A stretch of 64,000 nucleotides of DNA from Halolamina pelagica. Its GTDB lineage: Archaea; Halobacteriota; Halobacteria; Halobacteriales; Haloferacaceae. How positions within the stretch are numbered: position 1 is the first letter of the stretch; every line of letters starts with the position of its first letter. The stretch covers positions 1,736,001 to 1,800,000 of the forward strand of contig NZ_LGUC01000001.1 of assembly GCF_001307315.1 (NCBI RefSeq), given 5' to 3'. Under the pieces are notes generated by a model. It saw only the letters and a list, made by a program, of their open reading frames with translations, searched no databases and had not been told where the DNA came from. Below, piece by piece: positions 47,652-55,256 of this stretch. Made by a program: the position numbers and the translations under genes.

Positions 47652-48486
47652 CGATTTTGGGCTGCGTGTGAGTTGGGAGACATTTTCCCGATCTACCTCT
47701 CTCAGGCTACATCTATTCTACACTAACAGTCTGTGAAAAGTGTTTCTGCGTGTAGAAGAATTGTGTTGATGAGCATAGGATACTACACTAATCGCTCACA
47801 GACCCCACAGCCTACCTTGTGTTCAGCACAGTAACCTCCGTCTCTTTCTGAATGGTTTTGCCCCCATCAGGATCTAGATGCTCAGAGCTACAGTACAACC
47901 CCAGAAAACCTACCCCGGTGCTTGATATTGGCCCCTCAAGCAAGGGTGGTTCTTGAGCGACTTATTGCCGCCAAGGAACTGACTTTTCCTTCAGGTGGAA
48001 GGAGGGACGGACCATGCCGCCCCATTATTTCAGTACGTCTTTCACGAATTTAATAGTTTCTGATTTCTGATGGGAAATTCTTACTTTATATATCAAGCTC
48101 TACAGGGATTGGGCTCTTTACGTCGCTCACCTTGGAACCACCCCGAGGTATCCCAATTCTTTCCTATGTCCTACTCACAGGCTGTCTCCCTTCAGAATCC
48201 CTTTGATAATATACTGTGGTTCCCCCTGTATCGGTGTTTAAGACCCCTGAGCCTCATTAATTATATATAATTAGGCTCTTCGAACGGCCAATTATAGGTA
48301 GTAACCCCCTCAGAGCTATGTATGATCTGGCTCTGAACCCTTCGCAATATGGTGATTTTCGCCTTATAATGTTTCGAATCCTATTTGATATACCAAACTT
48401 TTTCTCATCAAATAATGGAGGCAAATAGCTGTGTTCTGTAAAATTGCCGAAATAGTTAAAAACATATATTGAATACTAACTATAGA
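47652..48486. other. Non-coding left end of the element with short repeats
   Basis: No convincing gene; a 66-codon reading frame at 48070-48270 has no recognisable domain. Short repeats lie close to attL: TTCTACAC (47716-47723) inverted to GTGTAGAA (47750-47757); CTACACTAA at 47718-47726 and 47783-47791; GTCTGTGA (47729-47736) inverted to TCACAGAC (47796-47803). They could be integrase arm sites or replication iterons. Confidence 0.45.
48249..48278. repeat. AT-rich palindrome with GC clamp
   Basis: TAATTATATATAATTA (48258-48273) is a perfect 16-nt palindrome, flanked by GAGCC (48249-48253) and GGCTC (48274-48278) that can pair around it. It may be a transcription terminator, a cruciform or a replication-origin unwinding element. 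Confidence 0.45.
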
Positions 48487-48759
48487 ATGGTTGAGCCAGC
48501 AACCACAATTGTCGGTGCGTTAATCGGCGCGGTTATTGGTGTTATTTGGAGTGATCCTTATAGGGATAATCTGGGGAGATACACAACTAGAAGAAATGGA
48601 TTTGGCAGTTGGGTCTGGCAAGCGGTAATGGGAGGGTTTCTCGGAGCTATTTTCATCCGGCCTGCAATGATTTTGATAGCTTCTAATCCACTTTTCGGAA
48701 TACTCGGAGGTCTTGTGATATTGTATATGACTTATTCTATGATGGTCGATCCACGATAG
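48487..48759 (+). CDS. Small membrane protein of the element
   Basis: A 90-residue hydrophobic protein with three probable membrane segments (ATTIVGALIGAVIGVIW, VWQAVMGGFLGAIFIRPAM, FGILGGLVILYMTYSMM) and Gly-rich small-residue packing like a holin or channel-like peptide. ATG 48487 is preferred to an upstream TTG because a TATA-like AACATATATTG sits about 20-25 nt before it. No family recognised. Confidence 0.55.
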   Translation: MVEPATTIVGALIGAVIGVIWSDPYRDNLGRYTTRRNGFGSWVWQAVMGGFLGAIFIRPAMILIASNPLFGILGGLVILYMTYSMMVDPR

Positions 48760-48811
48760 TAATATGCCACTTTAATAGGTTGAATATCCTGAGAAAAGTA
48801 ACCATCTAGTT

Positions 48812-49417
48812 ATGGGCAACCCTTACCCATATCGAGGAAATGTTGCTGTTATGATCGAGAAAGCAGGAAAATGGGTGGGTGAGAATAAGAAAGCGAAATT
48901 ATCGCTTACCCTCCTTGGGGCTATTTCTGTAACTATTGGTTCTCTTTCTCTAGGATCTACTCTTAGCGCGTTTTTGCTCCCACTCGGCATTCTCATGGAG
49001 GTATTCAATGTCTATGCAATCTCTGTCGTTACTGAAGAGACTAGGCAGGAAATCGAATATAACCGTTCAGAGATATATGATATGCTTGAGCAAACGAAGC
49101 AACTTGATGAGAATATTGAAGAGAACCAGTCGAAGGTTACAGAGACTGTTGAAGAAATGAGAGATCTTGACGAGAGTATCCAAGAGAATAGTAAAGAGAT
49201 CAGCCAAATGTTGAGTGAGATGAGCGAACTTGGTGAAGATATTGAAGATTCTAAGAGCGAACTCTGGGATATTAAAAACGAGATAGAGGAACATCAAAAA
49301 AGGATATCCCAAACTGCAGAGAAAGCGGAAGAAGCTAGCGAAGAAGCTGTTTATGCCAGAGAAGAGGCTGAAGATATAAAAAGACAAATTGAAAGAGCAG
49401 CTAGGGGACGCTTTTAA
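48812..49417 (+). CDS. TM-anchored coiled-coil protein of the element
   Basis: A 201-residue protein: a basic N-terminus (residues 1-30), a hydrophobic hairpin at about 30-72 (LSLTLLGAISVTIGSLSLGS, FLLPLGILMEVFNVYAISVV), then about 125 residues of unbroken heptad coiled coil rich in Glu, Lys and Ser. The coil should project into the cytoplasm. The architecture resembles membrane tethers or signal-transducing coils; no family recognised. An internal Met 14 residues on (MIEKAGKW) is an alternative start. Confidence 0.6.
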   Translation: MGNPYPYRGNVAVMIEKAGKWVGENKKAKLSLTLLGAISVTIGSLSLGSTLSAFLLPLGILMEVFNVYAISVVTEETRQEIEYNRSEIYDMLEQTKQLDENIEENQSKVTETVEEMRDLDESIQENSKEISQMLSEMSELGEDIEDSKSELWDIKNEIEEHQKRISQTAEKAEEASEEAVYAREEAEDIKRQIERAARGRF

Positions 49418-49470
49418 TCGCCCCAAACGTGAGCGACAGTTTCATAGTGGTGAGCTGAAGTGAATCTCTG

Positions 49471-49866
49471 TTATTCATCTATGTAATCATCAGGATGAAG
49501 CGTTTCTCTTGCAGTCAATTTCTTCCAAAACTCGGGGTGCCAAGCAGCATTCATATCGGAAGGACTGATCGTGATTCCTGCTGCTGCTGAAAAGAAGACA
49601 AGCCATTCAATATGGTACCAAGCTGCTACAAAGAGTAGAACTAGGAATACATAGGGCCATCCCCCTACCAGCCGAACCTGCCAGTTCTCCATTTCTTTAG
49701 GAGTCGCAAAGTCAATCTGTGAGGGAATTCCGAAATAGTACTCTGAGATAGAAGGCTTTCCTCCGAAGATCCAGCCAAGCACATAATGGCCCGCTTCATG
49801 GGCTATTGCACCTAATATTGCTAGTAGGACCGGCGAGATCTCAATCAGTATCTGAGGTATTTCCAT
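49471..49866 (-). CDS. M50-like intramembrane metalloprotease candidate
   Basis: A 131-residue membrane protein. The first TM segment carries HExxH as AHEAGHYVLGWIFGG (His23, Glu24, His27), and a later block GITISPSDMNAAWHP has Asp104 at the place where site-2-protease-like enzymes have their third zinc ligand. Between them are GG (68-69) and hydrophobic segments. It is short compared with classical M50 proteases (over 200 residues) but fits minimal M50-like members. It is divergent, with a 99-nt gap, from a membrane-anchored winged-helix gene that could be its substrate. Confidence 0.62.
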   Translation of the reverse strand: MEIPQILIEISPVLLAILGAIAHEAGHYVLGWIFGGKPSISEYYFGIPSQIDFATPKEMENWQVRLVGGWPYVFLVLLFVAAWYHIEWLVFFSAAAGITISPSDMNAAWHPEFWKKLTARETLHPDDYIDE

Positions 49867-49965
49867 TTCCGATTACTGGAATCTCCCCGTCAAAATAGTT
49901 AGTGGTAAGACTATTTTCTAGATTTCCTCCCAAACGCTAAGTCGGATTTTCTACAATAGCGAACC

Positions 49966-50478
49966 ATGGGAGAACCCGACTGGGCTACGGTATTGGAAAC
50001 TATCTATGAGGAGGATATCTATTGGGGAGAACAGGAAGAAATCGATGAAAACCATCCCGTAGTTCAAGAAGTGGATATGGACCCTCAAAATGTTCAGAAT
50101 ACTCTCGCATATTTATCGCAAACAGGATTGATTGGGAATGTTAAGGCAGGAATGACAGCTGACATTCCTAGGCCCGGCAAAGAAGGAGAAGTCCCAATAA
50201 CAGATGCTGATAGAAGAAGTGGACTCTATCTTGGATTAACTTCAAAGGGCTTTGAGGTAGCACATGATAGAGAGCAGAACCAAAGAAGTCAGAGAATTAA
50301 TCGCGCTTTAGTAATGTTGACTTGGATTCTCGCTACATCAGCTATGATTCAAGCTATAGCCCCCATTTTCACCGTAAGTGGTTTAGATCAGTTGATGTTC
50401 TCTATAATTGGTGTAGCTCTTTTGATTCTAGCCTATATTGGGATTAAGTACACACAGCATGATCCGATCATCTCGTAA
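49966..50478 (+). CDS. Membrane-anchored winged-helix protein
   Basis: A 170-residue protein. Residues 5-95 look like a winged helix: WATVLETIYEEDIYWGEQEE, DPQNVQNTLAYLSQTGLIGN, then LYLGLTSKGFEVAHDREQNQ. Residues about 110-165 form two membrane segments (ALVMLTWILATSAMIQAIAP, MFSIIGVALLILAYIGIKY). The DNA-binding part should face the cytoplasm. The gene is head-to-head with the M50-like protease gene. Confidence 0.62.
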   Translation: MGEPDWATVLETIYEEDIYWGEQEEIDENHPVVQEVDMDPQNVQNTLAYLSQTGLIGNVKAGMTADIPRPGKEGEVPITDADRRSGLYLGLTSKGFEVAHDREQNQRSQRINRALVMLTWILATSAMIQAIAPIFTVSGLDQLMFSIIGVALLILAYIGIKYTQHDPIIS

Positions 50479-50514
50479 CACCTAGAGACCACAATGATCG
50501 GGCAACAAACGCTT

Positions 50515-50844
50515 CTAATAGTCGAAAATCGAATCTGGATGTGCGCTACAAATCGGACAATAGTATTCTGAAGCCTGTGAGTCGTAAAGTGGCTCTCTGC
50601 CACAGGAATGTACCATATCGAAATCCCATAACTCCGAAAGCGAACTATCCTGAGCAACCGTCAAATTTGACTGAAGGTGGTCAGAAGCTACACGTTCGAA
50701 TTGATCCGTGATATCGGACCATTCCTCTTCCCGAATGTCCGGAGTGATACAGTCCAAGTTTACCCGAATCTGTTCGACTCTGAAGCCTTCAGGAACCACA
50801 GTATCAATCTGTCGTGAGATATAGGTCATATTCAGCTGAGTCAT
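50515..50844 (-). CDS. Small zinc-binding-type protein of the element
   Basis: A 109-residue protein of unknown function. The C-terminal part has Cys/His spacing suited to zinc: HSCGREPLYDSQASEYYCPICSAH. The N-terminal part is mixed alpha/beta. A strong TATA-like ATTTAAATA lies about 20-30 nt upstream of ATG 50844 (minus strand), so the transcript is probably leaderless. Confidence 0.55.
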   Translation of the reverse strand: MTQLNMTYISRQIDTVVPEGFRVEQIRVNLDCITPDIREEEWSDITDQFERVASDHLQSNLTVAQDSSLSELWDFDMVHSCGREPLYDSQASEYYCPICSAHPDSIFDY

Positions 50845-50950
50845 GCTTCACCCCTATTTAAATGGATGTGGAGCCCTCCGGCGTTTTCACCAAAAATTCT
50901 CACGTTAACAAAGGAATAGTTAGAATTTATTCCATACATTATATTGCCTA

Positions 50951-52281
50951 TCATCCGACATTACTGTTATTAGTTGAAACATCTATGCTTTTCGGATGCC
51001 GATCTGGGTTATTCTTTTGAGTCACATTATACAATCTATTGAGATATCCTTCTGTGATTCCCGTATTTCGATACTCCCCTTTGCCGATTTTTTCGATCAC
51101 TCCCTCTGCCTGTAGGATATCTAGGGTTCGATAAACAGCATCTTCTTCACGGGTTGTATTGTCGGTTATCTCTGCTACAGAGGTAGTATCCTCGCGCCAG
51201 AATTGGAGCGCCGTAGCATATTTAGCATCAAATGATACTTTCTCACAGAATACCCATTCTTCCCCAGAAGCCCAATTGAGTAGCTGCTTACGGTGACTTG
51301 GATACTTCTGATAGTATGAATCGAACGGCAGAGTAGACATTAGGAATTGAATCATACTTTGATTCCTCCCCATGAAGAAGCCGATATAATTTGCTAACTT
51401 GCACTCTGCCCTTCCTTGTTTATTGGAACCCGGAATAGCCGAGAAATCCCCATTCCAAAGCCGAGAGAATAGCTCTTGACCGTCCCAATCTCCCCATCGC
51501 ATATACTGGTATCGTTCGGTGAAATCATGCTCTACAGAGGGTACGTTTTCCTCAAATTCCTTCTGAGGGTCTACCTTCGGATCTACTGGGGAGCTTCAGA
51601 ATTTTCATTCCCTAAAGGTATTTCACTATCTCGGGGTTCCTGAGCCTCAATCCCTAACAGCTCTCCTAATCTCCTAACCGAATCAAGATCCATAGCGGGA
51701 GCCTCAGGATTGATGGATTCTAGGACATACCTCCCCGTCCCTTCTCCATCGCACCCTTCTTTAGATTCCGGGCAATTTGTGTGATCTATCTCAGAGGGAG
51801 GAAGTGGGGTTCCTGTGTTAGTCAACAGTTCAAAGTCTGCCGACTCCCGTTCTCTGATATCGCTAATGGTCGTATCGAAGGAATCCAGTAGATCGTAAGC
51901 TTCCCTACTGTCAATCCGAACAATTCGATTCATTCCCCCGTGGGTTGTTTCCTCAGTTAGCAGAGAGTGAGAATCAACTATCGAACGGATATCTTCGGGG
52001 AGTATGCCGGCTTCCTCAACATCGAATAGGACATAGGTAGATCCATTGAACCACTTCCCGATTACCAACCCGACATTCCCACCTTGCTTAAGGTGTTTCT
52101 CGGCTTCCTCAGGAGGAATCAGATTTCGTTTCTCATTCCATCCTGTATCAAAGCTATACTTCTTCCCCGGTTCTAACGGGATGAATACGTTATTGTCGAA
52201 AAGATCGGAGATTTGTTCACCTGCCGGTACTACCGAATCGCTTATATTTCCGGAACTATTAGATAAAGTGGATAGAGTCAT
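50951..52281 (-). CDS. Primase-polymerase (PrimPol-like) replication protein, frameshifted
   Basis: The N-terminal part has the PrimPol pattern: FIPLEPGKKYSFDTGWNEKR, GGNVGLVIGKWFNGSTYVLF, the acidic pair Asp87/Glu89 in FDVEEAG and His114 in ETTHGGMNRIVRID. The C-terminal part (LFSRLWNGDFSAIPGSNKQG, AECKLANYIGFFMGRNQ) resembles the helix-bundle domain of phage NrS-1-type polymerases, followed by a winged helix. They are in different frames; one extra base in the G run 51588-51591 fuses them (EAPPVDPKVDPQ) into about 443 residues. It is the likely element replication initiator. Confidence 0.7.
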
Positions 52282-52292
52282 ATTCCTTCTCC

Positions 52293-52317
52293 CCGGTTCA
52301 GCTTAGGACTGAACCGG
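52293..52317. promoter_or_regulatory. Perfect hairpin upstream of the primase-polymerase gene
   Basis: CCGGTTCAG (52293-52301) and CTGAACCGG (52309-52317) form a 9-bp stem with a 7-nt loop. On the coding (minus) strand it is followed at once by a Shine-Dalgarno-like GGGGAGAAGG and the ATG. It may be an operator, an attenuator, or part of a replication origin. Confidence 0.45.
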
Positions 52318-52419
52318 ACTTTTGCTTACATTCTGAGAGACTTCATTAGGTCAGTTTGTCATTTCTTCGGCATGGTGGCTTAAATGTGGATTGGTAGTTA
52401 GTTTTTCCGAGAGATCTAA

Positions 52420-52596
52420 CTAGTAGATATATGACAAATTGTCTGTGAGATTTTCGGAGATATCTACGATCACCTTAGCCCCTTCAGAGTCCTTCTCGTA
52501 AATTGCTACGACAGATCCATCCTTTTCAAGCTCTTCAATGTGCTTGTCTGTCTGTAGTTCGATCAGCCCGGGAGCAAGTTCTCTTACTTCAGTCAT
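52420..52596 (-). CDS. Small acidic protein of the element
   Basis: A 58-residue protein (MTEVRELAPGLIELQTDKHI onward), strand-rich and acidic, no motif recognised. Its ATG overlaps the stop of the upstream zinc-ribbon gene (ATGA), which supports this start over a longer frame and shows operon translation. Confidence 0.5.
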   Translation of the reverse strand: MTEVRELAPGLIELQTDKHIEELEKDGSVVAIYEKDSEGAKVIVDISENLTDNLSYIY

Positions 52597-52778
52597 TGGA
52601 GAGTAGTAGTATAGTCGCGTTCGAAGCCACAAGAGCATGCAACTGAGCATTCAAATTTCATCCGAGCATTGCCCCACAGATAGGCGGAAAAGTCTCCCCT
52701 GAGAGAGCGATTACACTCCGGACAATCGCTAGCAAGTTCAAACGGTAATTCATTAGCCATATCAATCACATCTCTCAC
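52593..52778 (-). CDS. Small zinc-ribbon protein of the element
   Basis: A 61-residue protein (54 if it starts at the ATG at 52760). SDCPECNRSLRGDF and FECSVACSCGFERDY provide the Cys ligands of a zinc ribbon. It overlaps its neighbours at both ends, within the minus-strand operon leading to the primase-polymerase. Confidence 0.55.
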   Translation of the reverse strand: MRDVIDMANELPFELASDCPECNRSLRGDFSAYLWGNARMKFECSVACSCGFERDYTTTLQ

Positions 52779-52923
52779 AGTATGAGCGAACGTGGATCAG
52801 CTTCCCATCCCGGCGTTCCATCTCGTTAACCCGCGAATTGTTCCCACACTTGGGGCATTCATTTCGCGTCTCTAGGATATCCTCTTCCTCATCTTCAGAA
52901 TCTCCGAAAATCCTCTGGATCAT
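52762..52923 (-). CDS. Small zinc-ribbon protein of the element
   Basis: A 53-residue protein. NECPKCGNNSRVNEMERRDG and VRSYCERCD form a CxxC-CxxC zinc ribbon. The start at MIQRIFGDSEDEE (52923) is chosen because GGAGAGTGA, a Shine-Dalgarno-like stretch that includes the stop of the preceding gene, lies just before it. A start at 52998 would overlap the upstream gene by 68 nt. Confidence 0.55.
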   Translation of the reverse strand: MIQRIFGDSEDEEEDILETRNECPKCGNNSRVNEMERRDGKLIHVRSYCERCD

Positions 52924-52930
52924 AGATAGA

Positions 52931-53779
52931 TCACTCTCCGGAGACAGTAGCCACGACAGTATTCCCGGTATCTCTATGGATTTTGACTTTTCCGTCAAAT
53001 CCAGATGGATTTCTCAGAGCCTGCTTCAGTTCCTCCGATTCTGTTGTTAACTTCCTCCCACCTTCAGTAGACTCATACCTCGTTTTAGAGTCAGAATCAC
53101 GTATGTCATCGGCTATGTCTAACCAAGCCGAATTTTTGTGTGCACGATTCTCGAAGGCTTCAGCAGCTAGCTCTGCTTCTTCAGAATCTAGCCGATTTTC
53201 TACTTCGGGCACTTCCCCGGCAATTCCTAGAACCTCTTCAAGATCGATATCAGCAGCTTCCTCCATTTCTTCTTCAGTATCAGGCTCCGACATAGCCTCG
53301 CTCATAGCCCGCTTAAACTCGGCTCCCGTCATTTCAGACACTTGCTTAGTCTCGTGAGCGGGCTTCATCCAGTCCTTGGAGTCCTTCAAATTTTGAGCCT
53401 TATTGAGCCGATCTTCCTTCAGTTCCTGCTTGTAGATCTCCTGAACTTCGGATTCAACCTCGCTCCAGATCTGGTCCATGTCTTTCCCGGACAAGTCTTC
53501 CTTATCCGGATTCTGAAGCTTCTCGGCTTCCCTGAGCTGCTCTATCTCACTTTCGGAGAAAAACGCTGAAGCCTTCTCACTAGACAGATCAACCCCAATC
53601 ACCTTTTCTCCCTCTTCCTTCTCTCTCAGCCGACCCTCTGATAACTCAGTCACAACTCCGTTGCCAGTTAGCTTGGCTTCCCGGATATCCTCCGGAGCCG
53701 ACAACTCGGCTACCTCTGATTCGTTATCTGTTTGCTCGTTACTCTCCTTCTTTACAAAATTAGGTCCGTAGATTCCCAT
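52931..53779 (-). CDS. Acidic helical protein of the element, unknown function
   Basis: A 282-residue, highly charged protein with long helices (SSEKASAFFSESEIEQLREA, DMDQIWSEVESEVQEIYKQE, EEMEEAADIDLEEVLGIAGE) and a small C-terminal strand region (GFDGKVKIHRDTGNTVVATV). No membrane segment or catalytic motif. It begins 3 nt after the ribbon-helix-helix gene in the same operon. It could be a scaffold or DNA-associated factor; I cannot assign it. Confidence 0.55.
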   Translation of the reverse strand: MGIYGPNFVKKESNEQTDNESEVAELSAPEDIREAKLTGNGVVTELSEGRLREKEEGEKVIGVDLSSEKASAFFSESEIEQLREAEKLQNPDKEDLSGKDMDQIWSEVESEVQEIYKQELKEDRLNKAQNLKDSKDWMKPAHETKQVSEMTGAEFKRAMSEAMSEPDTEEEMEEAADIDLEEVLGIAGEVPEVENRLDSEEAELAAEAFENRAHKNSAWLDIADDIRDSDSKTRYESTEGGRKLTTESEELKQALRNPSGFDGKVKIHRDTGNTVVATVSGE

Positions 53780-53782
53780 AGG

Positions 53783-53923
53783 TTATTCCTCCTTGTAATT
53801 CGCTAATTCGTCAATCTCACTAGTCAATAATTCCTCAAACGACCGGAAACCCCGGTCTATCTTCATATGACTAAGCGCAGAATGCGTATCTTCGCTTAGC
53901 CCAACCGTCTTTTCTTTTCCCAT
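53783..53923 (-). CDS. Ribbon-helix-helix-type small DNA-binding protein
   Basis: A 46-residue protein: the strand EKTVGLSEDTHSALSHMKID followed by GFRSFEELLTSEIDELANY has the strand-helix-helix pattern of MetJ/Arc or VapB-like antitoxin regulators. A TATA-like AAATATATAAA lies about 26-36 nt upstream of the ATG. It is the first gene of a minus-strand operon running to the primase-polymerase and may autoregulate it. Confidence 0.6.
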   Translation of the reverse strand: MGKEKTVGLSEDTHSALSHMKIDRGFRSFEELLTSEIDELANYKEE

Positions 53924-53948
53924 TGCGACTAGTAATAAACATTACAAG

Positions 53949-53959
53949 TTTATATATTT
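53949..53959 (-). promoter_or_regulatory. TATA box of the element's replication operon
   Basis: On the minus strand AAATATATAAA is a near-ideal archaeal TATA element 26-36 nt before the first ATG (53923), implying a leaderless or nearly leaderless transcript. Confidence 0.55.
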
Positions 53960-54107
53960 GTTCATTTAGATTAAGAAAAATAGAAATAAGGTAGAAAGTT
54001 GGTCAAACAGTCGGGAATACTCTATTAAGACCTCCAGTTGGGGGCTTTAGTTAGATGGGTACAAGGACAAGAGAAAACGACTTGTCTATGGCCTATGATT
54101 TCCGCAT

Positions 54108-54377
54108 ATGCCCACATGGGAACCACAGAAGGCAATGACGACACTTTCGTATCTTAAGTTCAAAGCTGGTTTGTGGGCAGAGGTAGATGATCTGCCTGAT
54201 TGGGTGACAAATAGAGAACCTACGTACACGGAAGGGCGCGCTCTATCTCACGAAAGTGACCGCACGTACTGTGAAAAGGAAGTCTGGGTTGGGGAGAGTC
54301 TGAAGTATATGATAAAGTGGGAACCAGTTGCTCAGAAGGATTTGGAATTGGCAGGGATGTATGCGAAAATCAAGTGA
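54108..54377 (+). CDS. Hypothetical protein of the element
   Basis: An 89-residue reading frame with a soluble composition (WEPQKAMTTLSYLKFKAGLW, then EVWVGESLKYMIKWEPVAQK). It is the only plus-strand candidate between the operon promoter and the integrase. No family recognised; it could be spurious. Confidence 0.35.
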   Translation: MPTWEPQKAMTTLSYLKFKAGLWAEVDDLPDWVTNREPTYTEGRALSHESDRTYCEKEVWVGESLKYMIKWEPVAQKDLELAGMYAKIK

Positions 54378-55256
54378 CATTACTCTGGTAACGCTATTAG
54401 CTGTACTTACGGATGCAGATTCAGAGGTTGGTATCCTGTTCAGAACCAATATCTCATAGATTTTGAATCCGACATTTATGCGACAAAGAATTAGAAGGCT
54501 CATTAGCGGGAAAGTCGCACCGTGACCACAGTCCCAAAAGAATAAGAAAATAGCCTGAGAGTCGGTGATATCAGTTCTAGATAATTGCTCCTAAAATAGA
54601 TTGAACCAAAGACTTTGCTGTCCTTTGCCAGACTTGAGACAGACTTCACTCAGCTATAGAGACTTTGCTCTGTCTTGCGATTCTTCTTTCATTCTTCTTC
54701 GGTTCTCTCAGCTGTAGCAGATTCCTCTTCTTCGGTCAATGATCTACTCTCTACCTCTGATTCCTCCCACAGTCTCACGTATAGCCATAGAGTCCATGCT
54801 ATGAGCCTGAGTTAGAATGTTAGTGGAATGCCCTATCCTACAGAGAAACCTGACTAGCCGCTTAGAGACAAAGCTAGCAGACCCTCAAGAGCAAATGAGT
54901 ATCAAGTCTAATTATGTCTCAAAAATCGAACCGACCTTACTTCACCCAATCCCCTACCCCGAGAGTTTGATTTGCCCAGATCGAAGCTCAAGCCAGATAT
55001 CTGGATCCGCCATACTTGTATTCTATTCAAGGACATAATCAGCGTATAAGCACAAAGATAACTGATAGGTTGCCTTTGGATATTCCTTACTTCCCAAAAG
55101 ATATGAATTGAAGCCCATTACAGAGTCTGAATCCAGAGCTATCTTGCGATATTTCGCTATACTCTGTGTTGGTACCGGATTTGGAGATTACTGAGCGAAT
55201 CCCACTAGGTCCGGACCACAAAAGTAGTGGCCAAAAGAAAGATAGAAGCTAGAAAA
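54378..55256. other. Gene-poor segment of the element with decayed coding traces
   Basis: No intact gene recognised. GACTTTGCT repeats at 54611-54619 and 54661-54669. On the minus strand around 54688-54790 a stretch reading LRLIAWTLWLYVRLW followed by an acidic Glu/Ser tail and stop looks like the end of a membrane-protein gene without a start, a probable remnant. Confidence 0.4.

Noticed and set aside
47652..47850. CRISPR-like array from the short repeats near attL
   Set aside because: Repeats are only 8-9 nt, mixed direct and inverted, with no regular spacer length and no cas genes nearby.
48070..48270. A 66-codon reading frame at the left end of the element
   Set aside because: Its end lies inside the AT palindrome and the protein shows no domain; too weak to call.
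54817..55038. A 73-codon plus-strand reading frame in the element
   Set aside because: No start context, no domain, in a segment with other signs of decay.
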